A stretch of DNA of 43,504 nt from CAZLMG01 sp964560765 (GCA_964560765.1 CAZLMG010000038.1:1-43504); one strand, 5' to 3'. Counted from the first letter of the stretch, positions 34,340 to 43,054 are shown. The notes: generated by a model from the sequence alone, not told the origin. Numbers and translations: made by a program.

Positions 34340-36700
34340 TCCGGCTTGGGGTCCAAGCCATTTTCTCGGTTTTGCTCCATCGGCTTTTGCAACGAGCTGC
34401 TGGGCTTCCATTGTTTCCACGAGCCTAGCTGCGCGATTGTATCCAATCTTTAAGTGCCGCTGCAGGAACGAGGCGCTGATGGCTCCGTGTTGCGCGGCCA
34501 GCTGCAGGGCTTCGTCGTATTTTGGATCGTCCGACTCGGCATCCCCCGACTCTATGGAGGATGCGTCATTCGCGCGCGTCAGTTCATCTTCGATCCAATT
34601 CATGGCTGTCGAATCATAGTTGGGCGTTCCCGAAACTTTTACGCTGGCCACAAGATCCAAGACCTCTCTGTCTTCGATGAGGGCTCCCTGAATTCTCTCG
34701 ACCCGAGAAGTTCCTGGGCGCATGAAGAGCAGATCACCCTTCCCTAACAGCTTTTCCGATCCGATCTGATCCAAGATCGTACGACTGTCATGCTTTGAGA
34801 CGGTTTGAAATGAGATTCGGCATGGCAGATTGGCCTTTATGACACCCGTAATGATGTCAACGGAAGGCCTTTGTGTTGCCAAAACCAAATGGATGCCGCT
34901 AGCTCGCGCCTTCTGAGCTATTCGTTGGATGGAAGATTCCACTTCCTTGGGCGCGGTGAGCATGAGATCCGCGAGCTCATCGATCACAACCAATACGTAT
35001 GGCAACCGATCAATTTCGTCGTCCCGCATCTCATCCCGCAGGTGTTGTCGCTCGGCGAGGGAAGCTTTATCCCAGAACTGATTGAAGCCGGCGATATGCC
35101 GCACTCGAGCCGCTTGCATCAAGCGGTAGCGTCGTTCCATTTCATGTACAGCCCAGCGAATCGCCATGGAGGCCTTTGCCGGATCAGTGATCACGGGCAT
35201 GAGGAGGTGCGGGATTCCATCATAAACGGAAAGCTCAAGCATCTTCGGATCGACCAAGATCATTCGCAGTTCTGCCGGAGCCGCCTTCATGATAACGCTA
35301 CAGAGTAACGAATTGATGGCCACTGATTTACCCGCGCCTGTCGCCCCGGCCATCAGTAGATGTGGCATAGCAGTTAAATCAGCACAAACAGGATCGCCGG
35401 CGAGCGACTTACCCATAGCGAAGGTTAACGGCGACTTTGCGCTCGCAAACGCTTCAGACGAAACGATATCGCCAAGATAGACGTGCTCGCGCTCGATGTT
35501 TGGAACCTGCACACCGATGGCGCGTTTGCCTTTTACGGGATGCATCAGTACCGACTCGACTTTCAATGCAAGTGCAATGTCGTCGATCAGGCTAAGTATT
35601 TTCGCTATTTTCGTACCCGCATCAGGCTGAAATTCGAAGACCGTAACGACAGGTCCTGGTTGAATGGCAATCACTTTGCCCTTTATGGCAAAGTCAGCGA
35701 ATGCCAAGGTCAGGTTTTCCGCAGTCTGCTCCAGCTGCTTTCTTTGGCGATCAGTTAAAACCACCTGCCGATCCGAGACGCGCAGCACGGAAACCGGAGG
35801 TGGCGTGTAGCTGCCATGCGAGGTGCCGAGCTTGGACTTTATGGAAGCCTCTGGATGAAGATCAAGCTCAGAGCCATCGATCTCGGATTCCTCGAACTCC
35901 ACGTCATCATCTTTGAAGCGATCTAAGGCAAGCGCCGGTTTCTTGGCACCACAATCTACTCGGAAGATATCATCAAATGATGATTCAAGTGGTTCGCTAG
36001 CTGCGATCTGACTTGCGGCTCCGGAGGCGATAGCGGCAGTGGCTCGCTGACGCGTTAGTTGATTTCCTATGGAAGCAATTGTGCGACTCAAGCGCGTTGC
36101 CAGCGATGGGAAGTAACTGAAGATGCCGCGATGGCTGGCCAAAACAAAGCCGATAAGCATCAGTGTGGTTGCAACGACGATGATGCCCCTATCTCCGAAA
36201 TGGGTTCTCGCGAAGGCGAGTGTCCGAATTCCCAGTTCGCCTCCGGAAGCAACCGAGATCCCGGAAAATGCGATAGAGGGTAGCCACCATTGCAGCAGGC
36301 TGCTGGAGCAAACTCCCAGAATCATCCAGCCTAAAAGTGTAGCTGCAAAGCTGAACGAGCGCTGATGGCGATACATGGTGAAAGCAGAGCTTAGGAATGG
36401 AAGTGGTAACAAGAATGCTGTCAATCCGACAAAACGAATTGCGATCGAACTGAACACGGCACCGATTTTGCCAGCAGCGTTGGCAATGGTTGTAGGAGGG
36501 AATGTCGCCCCGTAGGGTGATGGATCGCCTGGATTGAAGCTTATAATGGCTAAGAAATAAAACACCGCCAGTCCAATGATACCTAATAGAGCGATTTCGC
36601 GCTGAATCCGGTGCTCAAAGGGGTTCCATCCTAGGAGGCGAAAAAAGAGAGGGAATCGACTTTCCTGGACGTCCGATTGACGGCTTTTTCGTCGCTGCAT
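34328..36700 (-). CDS. ftsK: DNA translocase FtsK
   Basis: Septum-anchored DNA pump that clears the terminus region and activates XerCD. Four N-terminal transmembrane helices lie within residues about 35-205, followed by a short linker. The motor domain has Walker A GATGAGKS at 452-459, ILVDPKMLELS, and Walker B VLVVIDELADL. The C-terminal winged-helix gamma domain (about 725-785, FLQRHLKIGYNRAARLVE) reads orienting sequences. At 790 residues it has a short linker, like SpoIIIE/SftA-size members rather than E. coli FtsK (1329). It is transcribed alone. Confidence 0.96.
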   Translation of the reverse strand: MQRRKSRQSDVQESRFPLFFRLLGWNPFEHRIQREIALLGIIGLAVFYFLAIISFNPGDPSPYGATFPPTTIANAAGKIGAVFSSIAIRFVGLTAFLLPLPFLSSAFTMYRHQRSFSFAATLLGWMILGVCSSSLLQWWLPSIAFSGISVASGGELGIRTLAFARTHFGDRGIIVVATTLMLIGFVLASHRGIFSYFPSLATRLSRTIASIGNQLTRQRATAAIASGAASQIAASEPLESSFDDIFRVDCGAKKPALALDRFKDDDVEFEESEIDGSELDLHPEASIKSKLGTSHGSYTPPPVSVLRVSDRQVVLTDRQRKQLEQTAENLTLAFADFAIKGKVIAIQPGPVVTVFEFQPDAGTKIAKILSLIDDIALALKVESVLMHPVKGKRAIGVQVPNIEREHVYLGDIVSSEAFASAKSPLTFAMGKSLAGDPVCADLTAMPHLLMAGATGAGKSVAINSLLCSVIMKAAPAELRMILVDPKMLELSVYDGIPHLLMPVITDPAKASMAIRWAVHEMERRYRLMQAARVRHIAGFNQFWDKASLAERQHLRDEMRDDEIDRLPYVLVVIDELADLMLTAPKEVESSIQRIAQKARASGIHLVLATQRPSVDIITGVIKANLPCRISFQTVSKHDSRTILDQIGSEKLLGKGDLLFMRPGTSRVERIQGALIEDREVLDLVASVKVSGTPNYDSTAMNWIEDELTRANDASSIESGDAESDDPKYDEALQLAAQHGAISASFLQRHLKIGYNRAARLVETMEAQQLVAKADGAKPRKWLGPQAGSYG

Positions 36701-36774
36701 GCTTGGGAATCCGCTAGGTTTGTGGTGACTCTGATCATATCACAAACTATGGAAACCCAATTTTTGCCCTTCGC

Positions 36775-37143
36775 CTAATTAAGGGAGGATTTAATGTGAG
36801 ATTGCCAACTTGCTATCATTCGCTGATAGATTCGAAAGAGCCGCTTGCGATCGTCTGTCGCCAGCTCTCGAATCAAGTTTCGCATATTAGACAAATCACT
36901 CTGGGTGAATAGCTGCACACCAACCTCTTCGACTCTCTTGCAGTGATCCGAGTGTCGTGCCTCAAGGGCCAAAGTTGAAGCCATATGAGACTCGCTTGCG
37001 TCTTCTTCGCTGAATAGAAGGTGATTTCCACGAACACCTTCATGAAAGATGACCTCAAGGTGCTGAGGCAACCGTGCCGAGTGCATCAGGTTATCGTGCA
37101 AGATTCCTTCGCCTAAGACCTGGCGCGATCGATTCGTTTTCAT
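36775..37143 (-). CDS. Hypothetical protein, 122 residues
   Basis: The ATG at 37141-37143 is preceded by GAGGTGG, which favours it over an upstream in-frame start at 37218. The product is hydrophilic, His-rich and probably helical, without signal peptide or membrane segment. No motif recognised. It lies upstream of ftsK in the same direction with a 74-bp gap, and may or may not be cotranscribed. Confidence 0.6.
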   Translation of the reverse strand: MKTNRSRQVLGEGILHDNLMHSARLPQHLEVIFHEGVRGNHLLFSEEDASESHMASTLALEARHSDHCKRVEEVGVQLFTQSDLSNMRNLIRELATDDRKRLFRIYQRMIASWQSHIKSSLN

Positions 37144-37350
37144 ATTCCACCTCAATGATTGCGGAGCAACATCAGCGACAGCACGGGGGGCACAGGTTCC
37201 CCTCGCCATGAATGTCATTGCAAAGTCGTAGCCAGAGCCTCCATCCGCAGAATGACCATAACCAACTGAATTTAATATTAAAACGAGGTTTAGCTGCCGG
37301 GCTTCGCGACTAGAGTCTGAACAGACGACATGAAGCTATGCGATTGACTA
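37144..37350. other. Intergenic region without recognised feature
   Basis: About 207 bp between two minus-strand genes. It contains an AT-rich stretch (about 37268-37285) that may hold the promoter of the 122-residue gene. No clear terminator, RNA gene or repeat was found. Confidence 0.4.
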
Positions 37351-38358
37351 TCAAAAGATTGGGGGAGCGGCGTTAGAAAACAACGGCCGTACCGATGGGT
37401 GGCAGTTTTTTAGATCTTCGCAGTATCTTTTGGCGTAAGGTCCGAATATTAGTACTTCTTTTGGGCCAACGGCGTTAATGATCTCGCGGATATCCCGCCC
37501 ATCCGCGTAGCTGCTGATGAAAAACCGATCCGCAACGTCCACATTTGGACCCGGCGGATTTGACGGTGTCAGCGTCTCCTCGACCAAGAACACCGGCCCT
37601 TCTGGAATGGGACGCCGTAGGCCTTTTTGCGGCCGGCTTGATAACGGCAACAACAGTACTCGATCGCGTTTCTTTCTCGGATTGAAAATGGAGTAGCTGC
37701 CGAGTGGCGATCCAAATTGCTCGTAGACACGATTCAAATTGTAAATGCTGCTATGAACGCAAACGGCAATACCTTCTTCGGTGAGAAGCTTCGTCAACTC
37801 CTGGGCAGTTGCAATCGGTTGGCAAAAAATCACTGGCGATTTTCCATCTGCTAGCTGCTTCTTGACGGCTGCTGCCAGGCGCTCTTTCTCTTTCTTGCGA
37901 CTAGGCATAGGCGACGATGGATCTGGATGAAAAGCTCCAAGCACCAGTGTTTGCGCCTTTTTCAGCTGCATTTGCCGAACTAAACTGGATTTCTCAGGTT
38001 GTACCGCCGGCGCATACAGCAGCCGACCTCTATCGGTTTCCACATACAAGGAAGCGCCCCCTAATACACTTCCAGAAGGGAGTAGCTCCATCTTCAACTT
38101 GCCGATGGAGAAGGGTCGGTTGTATTGACACACCAGGGCGTTGGGGCGACGCTTGCGAACTTCGAGCAAGCGGACGGTTTCTTCTGTTGCGATGACCTGC
38201 GGCCCCTCTGGAGTCGGCTGGCCACTTGCGGCCGACGACAGAAAGGAAAGTTGGCCTGCTTGGTGCCCGTCAAGCCAAAGAATGGACCCATCTAGATGGA
38301 GACCATCTTCAGTCGATGTCACTCGCAATGAATTATTGCGCTGCTGCAATGGCACCAC
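37351..38358 (-). CDS. Degenerate metallo-beta-lactamase/exonuclease-like protein (predicted catalytically dead)
   Basis: 335 residues whose layout follows ligase-associated/CPSF-type MBL exonucleases: an N-terminal beta-strand pair, a VIATEETVRLLEVRK segment, LPSGSVLGGASLYVETDRGRL, a helical middle part, and a final ADRFFISSYADG...VLIFGPYA segment. The metal ligands are replaced. The HxHxDH position reads SSAASGQ (Ser42, Ala44, Gly46, Gln47), the GHVLG histidine is Ser97, the TGD aspartate is Ala118, and the C-terminal DHAD and HG motifs read SYAD and FG. The reading frame is intact, so this is a retained non-metal protein, not a decayed gene. The homology call is from remembered family patterns. 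Confidence 0.6.
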   Translation of the reverse strand: MVPLQQRNNSLRVTSTEDGLHLDGSILWLDGHQAGQLSFLSSAASGQPTPEGPQVIATEETVRLLEVRKRRPNALVCQYNRPFSIGKLKMELLPSGSVLGGASLYVETDRGRLLYAPAVQPEKSSLVRQMQLKKAQTLVLGAFHPDPSSPMPSRKKEKERLAAAVKKQLADGKSPVIFCQPIATAQELTKLLTEEGIAVCVHSSIYNLNRVYEQFGSPLGSYSIFNPRKKRDRVLLLPLSSRPQKGLRRPIPEGPVFLVEETLTPSNPPGPNVDVADRFFISSYADGRDIREIINAVGPKEVLIFGPYAKRYCEDLKNCHPSVRPLFSNAAPPIF

Positions 38359-38447
38359 CCCTCAAAGAAAACGCTGCAGGTTAACTGTATGACTCTAATT
38401 GGTGATACCGCAACAAATTTCTTGACACATTTTTGCGGTTTGACCAA

Positions 38448-38481
38448 GTCAGCGCGCCAAGGCAGGCAACGGGGCGCTGAC
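38448..38481 (-). terminator. Hairpin downstream of the 63-residue gene
   Basis: GTCAGCGC (38448-38455) pairs with GCGCTGAC (38474-38481) around an 18-base loop, about 43 bp after the stop of the small minus-strand gene. No proper U-run follows, so it may be a weak or factor-dependent terminator. Confidence 0.35.
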
Positions 38482-38523
38482 CAGACTCGGAGCTGGGCGA
38501 GAGCTAAAAAAGTACCGATAATA

Positions 38524-38715
38524 TCAGTAACCTGAGCGAGCCATTGCGTGAGAGTCTTCGTACTTAATGAGGTAAGACATTCGCCAGTAAAACTCGCCGA
38601 ATCCAGTTACACCTTCGGTAGAGCCGTTATTAAAAAAGGTGTAGAGCGCAACATAATCTCGATATTTTTTCATAATAATATCGAAGGCTTTCCTCTGGTT
38701 TTCGTAAAGTGACAT
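38524..38715 (-). CDS. Hypothetical protein, 63 residues
   Basis: A small protein rich in Tyr and Phe with charged helical segments (ENQRKAFDIIMKKYRDYVAL), no signal peptide or membrane helix. AGGAG lies about 10-11 bases before the ATG, which supports it as a real gene. It is divergent from the membrane zinc-ribbon gene. No family recognised. Confidence 0.55.
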   Translation of the reverse strand: MSLYENQRKAFDIIMKKYRDYVALYTFFNNGSTEGVTGFGEFYWRMSYLIKYEDSHAMARSGY

Positions 38716-38930
38716 GATGCTTTGTCTCCTGCGTTACGAACTACCTCACAGCCTTTCTTTCGGATGTTCTGGCGCTGGCTTTAGGGAATAGCGAGATCAA
38801 GGACAAATATCTTTAAATTACAGTCCATTACGTCATTGCCGTCATTCGATGGCACGGGTCTGCTGACAAAAGTGACCCAGACCCGCTACCCTTATAGAAA
38901 CGTACGTTCTCTCGGGAAGGCGATCCTCCT
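38716..38930. other. Divergent intergenic region with an 8-bp hairpin
   Basis: About 215 bp between the 63-residue gene (minus) and the gene at 38931 (plus), expected to hold both promoters. CGGGTCTG (38855-38862) pairs with CAGACCCG (38878-38885); function unknown. No RNA gene recognised. Confidence 0.4.
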
Positions 38931-39662
38931 TTGACAACATCATCCTCAGTTGTGGCGTTTCTTTTTGGTTTGTTGCTGCTCAGCATTGTGGGGCTGCTTC
39001 AGGCATTCGATGGCCGACGGATCGTTTATAAGTGGCGCAATTATCGCCGACGCTACATATCGCTCATTTCTAGTTTGGAACAATTGGTGCGGGAATGTTC
39101 ACAGGTGGGAGAGGAGCTGACGAATGTCACGGCGGACGACGTCATTCGCGATTTTGAATCAGTCCTGCGTACGCTTGAACTACTGATTCGTGCAATCTCA
39201 GACTTGCCGCAACAAAGTGGAGATCATCAAATTTTGGATCCCGCTTTCCGCCTCGTTGGCAAAGCTTCGTCCGATATCCGCCGAGTGAGAAGTCGTGTCT
39301 CTGGCACGGGAAAGCCTTCGCTAAGAAGAATTTGGCCCAGGCCCACCACTGAGGTGCTGCAGCCGGCGGGTTGCTACTTTTGCTCTCGCCCCATAGATCT
39401 CGTGACATTTCGTGAAGTGCGTGTGAAGCTTGACGAGCTGAAGCGAACTGTTTTTGGGTGTGCCGTTTGCTGCGAAAAACTTGCGCGCACAAAAAAGGTT
39501 CGCGTTCTGTTCTTTGAGCGCGATGGTCGCCAGATTCATTGGTCGCAACTGGAAGATTATAGCCCGAGCCCAGAATTTTTTGATATTAATCGGGATGATG
39601 CAGCCAATTTGCCAAAGGGGCTGCGGCTCGTCGTCACGGAGGCTGACTCAAGTCAGCTGTAA
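38931..39662 (+). CDS. Membrane-anchored protein with coiled coil and C-terminal zinc-ribbon-like CxxC pair
   Basis: 243 residues. One N-terminal transmembrane helix (about 6-25) is followed by a basic patch and a helical region (about 40-125) likely to be coiled coil. A C-terminal domain carries CYFC (Cys148, Cys151) and CAVC (Cys177, Cys180), which could bind zinc. The domain ends with short beta strands. Topology is probably N-anchored with the zinc domain in the cytoplasm (basic residues follow the helix). The start is TTG behind GGGAAGG, which is not certain. I do not recognise the family. Confidence 0.6.
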   Translation: MTTSSSVVAFLFGLLLLSIVGLLQAFDGRRIVYKWRNYRRRYISLISSLEQLVRECSQVGEELTNVTADDVIRDFESVLRTLELLIRAISDLPQQSGDHQILDPAFRLVGKASSDIRRVRSRVSGTGKPSLRRIWPRPTTEVLQPAGCYFCSRPIDLVTFREVRVKLDELKRTVFGCAVCCEKLARTKKVRVLFFERDGRQIHWSQLEDYSPSPEFFDINRDDAANLPKGLRLVVTEADSSQL

Positions 39663-39717
39663 CTAGATTTTTAGCCCAAGAGCTTTTTCGTACATCCTAT
39701 CCTTGAGGAGAAAATTC

Positions 39718-40707
39718 ATGAGTAAGACCGTCACAGTGGCAGTAACAGGAGCAGCAGGCCAAATCGGCTACAGCCTCTTGTTCAGATTGGCATCAGGTGA
39801 AGTATTTGGCAGTGGAACAAAGGTAAATCTTAAGCTGGTAGAGCTTCCTGATGCCATCAAAGCTGCTGAAGGCACGGCCATGGAGCTGGAAGACTGTGCA
39901 TTTTCGACATTGAACAACATCGACATATGCGATAGCCCAGAGTCAGGATTCGATGGTGTAAACTGGGCTCTTTTAGTTGGGTCGAAGCCGCGCGGGCCTG
40001 GCATGGAGCGAAGCGATCTCATCAAGGAGAACGGCTCCATCTTTTCACGCCAGGGAAAAGCGCTGAACAAAGCCGCAAGCGATGTTCGCATCGTTGTCGT
40101 GGGGAATCCTTGCAACACGAACGCCTTGATTGCACTTCATAACTGTAAGGACGTCCCTCCGACTCGTTTTACAGCCATGACCATGTTGGATGAGAATCGG
40201 GCAAAGGCACAATTGGCAGCCAAGGCGGGAGTTCCGGTCGAGGCGGTTACGAACTTGGCCATTTGGGGAAACCACAGCACCACCATGTACCCGGACTTCG
40301 AGAATGCGAAGATTTCTGGAAAGCCAGTTGCTTCTGTCATCTCCGACATCGACTGGTTGAAAACAACGTTCATGGATGTCGTGCAGAAGCGTGGGGCTGC
40401 GATCATCGCGGCTCGCGGCAAGTCATCTGCGGCATCTGCGGCGTCGGCCTGTATAGATCAAGTCAAGCGCCAACTGCATCCAACCAAAGCTGGTGAGTGG
40501 TTTTCGGCGGCTGTCGCTAGCACTGGCGAGGATTATGGGATTCCCGCAGGTCTCATTTTCTCCTTCCCCTTGCGAACTCGAGAGAATGGCGAGTGGGAAA
40601 TTGTGCGTGGGCTCTCGCATTCTGAGTTTGGCAAAGACAAGCTAGCAACCACAATCAAAGAGTTGCAGCAAGAGCGGGATTTTGTGAAGGATCTTCTGGT
40701 AAAATAG
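39718..40707 (+). CDS. mdh: Malate dehydrogenase (type 2)
   Basis: Oxidises malate to oxaloacetate in the TCA cycle. The N-terminal Rossmann motif is VTGAAGQIGY. Substrate and catalytic residues are visible: Arg92 and Arg98 in PRGPGMERSDL, Asn130 in VVGNPCNTN, Asp158 and Arg161 in MLDENRA, and His186 in IWGNHSTTMYPD. It has 329 residues. The ATG at 39718 has GAGGAG upstream; a TTG at 39703 would add five residues and is less likely. A strong terminator follows. Confidence 0.97.
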   Translation: MSKTVTVAVTGAAGQIGYSLLFRLASGEVFGSGTKVNLKLVELPDAIKAAEGTAMELEDCAFSTLNNIDICDSPESGFDGVNWALLVGSKPRGPGMERSDLIKENGSIFSRQGKALNKAASDVRIVVVGNPCNTNALIALHNCKDVPPTRFTAMTMLDENRAKAQLAAKAGVPVEAVTNLAIWGNHSTTMYPDFENAKISGKPVASVISDIDWLKTTFMDVVQKRGAAIIAARGKSSAASAASACIDQVKRQLHPTKAGEWFSAAVASTGEDYGIPAGLIFSFPLRTRENGEWEIVRGLSHSEFGKDKLATTIKELQQERDFVKDLLVK

Positions 40708-40722
40708 CACCGTGCTTTGTCT

Positions 40723-40755
40723 AGGGCATCGCACCTGGTCGTGCGATGCCCTTTT
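40723..40755 (+). terminator. Rho-independent terminator of mdh
   Basis: A perfect 12-bp stem, AGGGCATCGCAC (40723-40734) with GTGCGATGCCCT (40741-40752), has a 6-base loop and is followed by TTTT. It lies 16 bp after the mdh stop. Confidence 0.93.
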
Positions 40756-40784
40756 ACGTAGCTTCGTATGCGGGGAGTTTACAT

Positions 40785-41390
40785 ATGTTGGTAGCGTGGA
40801 CCTTTCGGTCGAGTACAATGACCTTGGTGGCCCTTTCGTTATCGGGTTGCCTGCATGGACGATTAGGAGAAAGAAGTCCTGTCAATGCTGTCGTGGCCAA
40901 TAATAACCTAGGTTCAGATGCTGATTTAAGCCTAGCAGCACCGGCGCGACGGCCAAGCCAAGAAGAACGACCGACGATTTATGCTCTTGATCAGCAGACG
41001 TTTCGTTTTCAACTTCCCCGCGATGAAGTTTGGGAGGCAGCAATGACCGTGCTGCTGAAAAACTACAATTTGAACATCGTAGACTCTGAGAACGGGATTA
41101 TCACGACCGAGTGGGACACATTCTTTTTGCAACAATCGGTATACCGAAACAAAGTATCCCTACGCGTTAGGCCGATCTCTCGACGATTAGTCGATGTGAC
41201 AATCCATAATAATGTGGAAAAGCTGCAAGATGGCTCCCAGGCCGGCGCGGCAATTGGTGCCGTATGGCTGCCGTCGGCAGATGTAGCCGCAGAAACAGCT
41301 CGACTCGTGCAAAACATGTCCACAGCCCTGAATCAGGCGCCCCCGGTGATTCCAAGTGCCGGAGTTGCGAAGAGTGTAACACTTGACTAG
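40785..41390 (+). CDS. BamC-like/NlpB-type lipoprotein
   Basis: Starting at ATG 40785 (GGGGAG upstream), the 201-residue protein has a lipoprotein signal ending LSGC (Cys22). A variable linker follows, then one domain (about 75-185) with VWEAAMTVLLKNYNLNIVDSENGIITTEW, the helix-strand pattern of BamC-type domains in which a residue pair 'G.i.t.w' ends a strand. BamC is an accessory lipoprotein of outer-membrane protein assembly. Assignment to BamC itself is uncertain, since other small lipoproteins share this fold. Confidence 0.65.
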   Translation: MLVAWTFRSSTMTLVALSLSGCLHGRLGERSPVNAVVANNNLGSDADLSLAAPARRPSQEERPTIYALDQQTFRFQLPRDEVWEAAMTVLLKNYNLNIVDSENGIITTEWDTFFLQQSVYRNKVSLRVRPISRRLVDVTIHNNVEKLQDGSQAGAAIGAVWLPSADVAAETARLVQNMSTALNQAPPVIPSAGVAKSVTLD

Positions 41391-41444
41391 ATTGATGCCG
41401 GCATTACATTGCCCCTGCATTTACGACTAAGGAGGTCTTAACGG

Positions 41445-42350
41445 ATGGCGATTTTTTCAAGATTACTTCTCTGGGGTGCCGTCAATATCGGCATCATGAT
41501 CATGATTAACATTGTTCTCGAAGTGCTGGGCGTTCGCCCCTATATCGAGGCAAACGGCATCAACTACCAGTCACTCATGATTATGTGTTTGGTGTGGGGT
41601 TCCGTCGGATCACTCATAAGTCTGCTGACTTCAAAGTGGATGGCAAAGCGCTTTTATCGGATGAAGTTAATCGATGAGCGCACCACCAACGCAGAGGAAC
41701 GCTGGGTATTCAACACAGTACAAAACTTAGCCAGAGGCGCTAATTTGCCGAAGATGCCAGAAGTGGCAATCTATGACAGTCCTGAGGTGAACGCATTTGC
41801 TACCGGTCCATCAAAGTCGAATTCTTTGGTTGCTGTATCATCAGGCCTATTACAGCGCATGGATCGGAACCAAGTCGCTGGGGTACTTGGTCATGAAGTT
41901 GCGCACGTCGCCAATGGCGATATGGTTACGATGACCTTGTTGCAAGGTGTTGTGAATGCTTTCGTGATGTTTTTTGCCAGGGTATTGGCTTTCGCGCTTT
42001 CGAATGCAATGCGCTCAGATAATGAAGAGCGTGGGTCCCCTATGTCTCATTTCCTGTTCGTCATACTTTTCGAGATTCTTTTTGGAATTATCGGACAAGT
42101 CATCGTCTCTTGGTTTTCGAGGGTGCGCGAGTTTCGCGCGGACGCTGGCGGAGCCAGGCTAGCTGGGCGCGACAACATGATCGCAGCGCTACAAGGGCTT
42201 CAGCGCTCCACGGAGTTAGTGGATACGGGTCACGCCGCACTTGCGTCGCTGAAGATCTCTGGACAAGCGAAGGGCCTGATGGCGTTGCTGGCAAGTCATC
42301 CCCCACTTCCAGTTCGCATAGAGCGCCTTCGTATGGGCGTGACAGCTTAG
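41445..42350 (+). CDS. htpX: Membrane zinc metalloprotease HtpX
   Basis: Inner-membrane M48 protease for quality control of membrane proteins. The zinc motif HEVAH is at residues 150-154, with the third ligand Glu in the REFRADAGGARL segment. Two N-terminal transmembrane helices (about 5-25 and 43-63) and two more after the motif are present. It has 301 residues. AAGGAGG lies before the ATG, a strong ribosome binding site. Confidence 0.97.
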   Translation: MAIFSRLLLWGAVNIGIMIMINIVLEVLGVRPYIEANGINYQSLMIMCLVWGSVGSLISLLTSKWMAKRFYRMKLIDERTTNAEERWVFNTVQNLARGANLPKMPEVAIYDSPEVNAFATGPSKSNSLVAVSSGLLQRMDRNQVAGVLGHEVAHVANGDMVTMTLLQGVVNAFVMFFARVLAFALSNAMRSDNEERGSPMSHFLFVILFEILFGIIGQVIVSWFSRVREFRADAGGARLAGRDNMIAALQGLQRSTELVDTGHAALASLKISGQAKGLMALLASHPPLPVRIERLRMGVTA

Positions 42351-42366
42351 TTTTGTACTTGGAATT

Positions 42367-42388
42367 GTGCTGGATCACTTTCCAGCAC
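42367..42388. terminator. Hairpin between htpX and tRNA-Ile, possible weak terminator
   Basis: GTGCTGG (42367-42373) pairs with CCAGCAC (42382-42388) around an 8-base loop. It lies after the htpX stop (plus) and after the tRNA 3' end (minus), so it could serve either or both transcripts. Neither side has a strong U-run. Confidence 0.4.
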
Positions 42389-42398
42389 GATCCAGAGT

Positions 42399-42475
<77 letters not shown>

Positions 42476-42521
42476 AGAGAAAATTCTCTGGTGGCATAGG
42501 TACTTGCCAGTTGAGCCCCGG

Positions 42522-42550
42522 TTTATATGACGCCCGATACGATCTGTCAA
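42522..42550 (-). promoter_or_regulatory. Near-consensus sigma-70 promoter of tRNA-Ile
   Basis: On the minus strand TTGACA (42545-42550) and TATAAA (42522-42527) are exactly 17 bases apart. The bases after the -10 are GC-rich (CCGGGGC), like the discriminators of stringently controlled stable RNA genes. The leader to the tRNA is about 40 bases. Confidence 0.85.
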
Positions 42551-42552
42551 TT

Positions 42553-42594
42553 TCATTTGCTATGCGGCGGCAGAGCCCGCCGCATAGCAAATGA
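42553..42594. repeat. Perfect 18-bp inverted repeat between the fis-like gene and the tRNA promoter
   Basis: TCATTTGCTATGCGGCGG (42553-42570) pairs without mismatch with 42577-42594 around the loop CAGAGC. It ends 2 bp from the tRNA -35 element and begins 24 bp after the fis-like stop. The length is far beyond chance. There is no U-run on either strand; it may terminate the upstream transcript with help, or be a REP-like element or binding site. Confidence 0.9.
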
Positions 42595-42618
42595 TCGCGA
42601 ACGGCCAGGTCTTATTAC

Positions 42619-42888
42619 CTAATTGGAAGCATCAGCACAGGCTAGGTGATCTTGGGCAAGCATTTGGCTCGCATCTTCGACCAGCTTTCCATACTTCTTG
42701 AGTTTGCGCTGTAGAGTTCGGATGCCAATGCCAAGCGTCTTGGCGGCATGAGTTCGATTGAAGCCTTTGGCCTTCAAAGTTTCTAGTATGACCGTCTTTT
42801 CCACGTCGCGCAGTTTGACGCCTGGTACGAACAATACAGATGCGAGACTATTTTCCTGGTTGCTGGCGGTACTTTCATTGTCGATCAT
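42619..42888 (-). CDS. Fis-family DNA-binding regulator
   Basis: The ATG at 42886-42888 has GGGAGGG about 6-7 bases upstream, giving 89 residues; an upstream in-frame start adds 17 unconserved residues. The C-terminal helix-turn-helix (LRDVEKTVILETLKAKGFNR and AAKTLGIGIRTLQRKLKKYG) is the Fis/NtrC C-terminal type. No receiver or AAA+ domain is present, so it is a stand-alone HTH protein. The Fis-type HTH is shared with sigma-54 activators. Confidence 0.85.
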   Translation of the reverse strand: MIDNESTASNQENSLASVLFVPGVKLRDVEKTVILETLKAKGFNRTHAAKTLGIGIRTLQRKLKKYGKLVEDASQMLAQDHLACADASN

Positions 42889-43054
42889 TGCTATCCCTCC
42901 CGTTCGAGAATTTACCCTAGGCCTGTTTTTGCAAGTCAAAGGCCAAAATGGCTCCTTAAAATTTATGATTTAATTACAGGATGTTATTCGGACTGTGTGG
43001 TGGAGTGTGGGTGCGTGCTCAGGTATAGAAATGAAATATTTAAAGAATTCGGGT
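42889..43054. other. Intergenic region without recognised feature
   Basis: An AT-rich spacer of about 166 bp upstream of the fis-like gene that should hold its promoter. No convincing -35/-10 pair, repeat or RNA gene was identified. Confidence 0.4.

Noticed and set aside
38421..38437. Sigma-54-like sequence TTGACACATTTTTGC
   Set aside because: The -24 and -12 elements are one base too close, so it does not meet the strict spacing.
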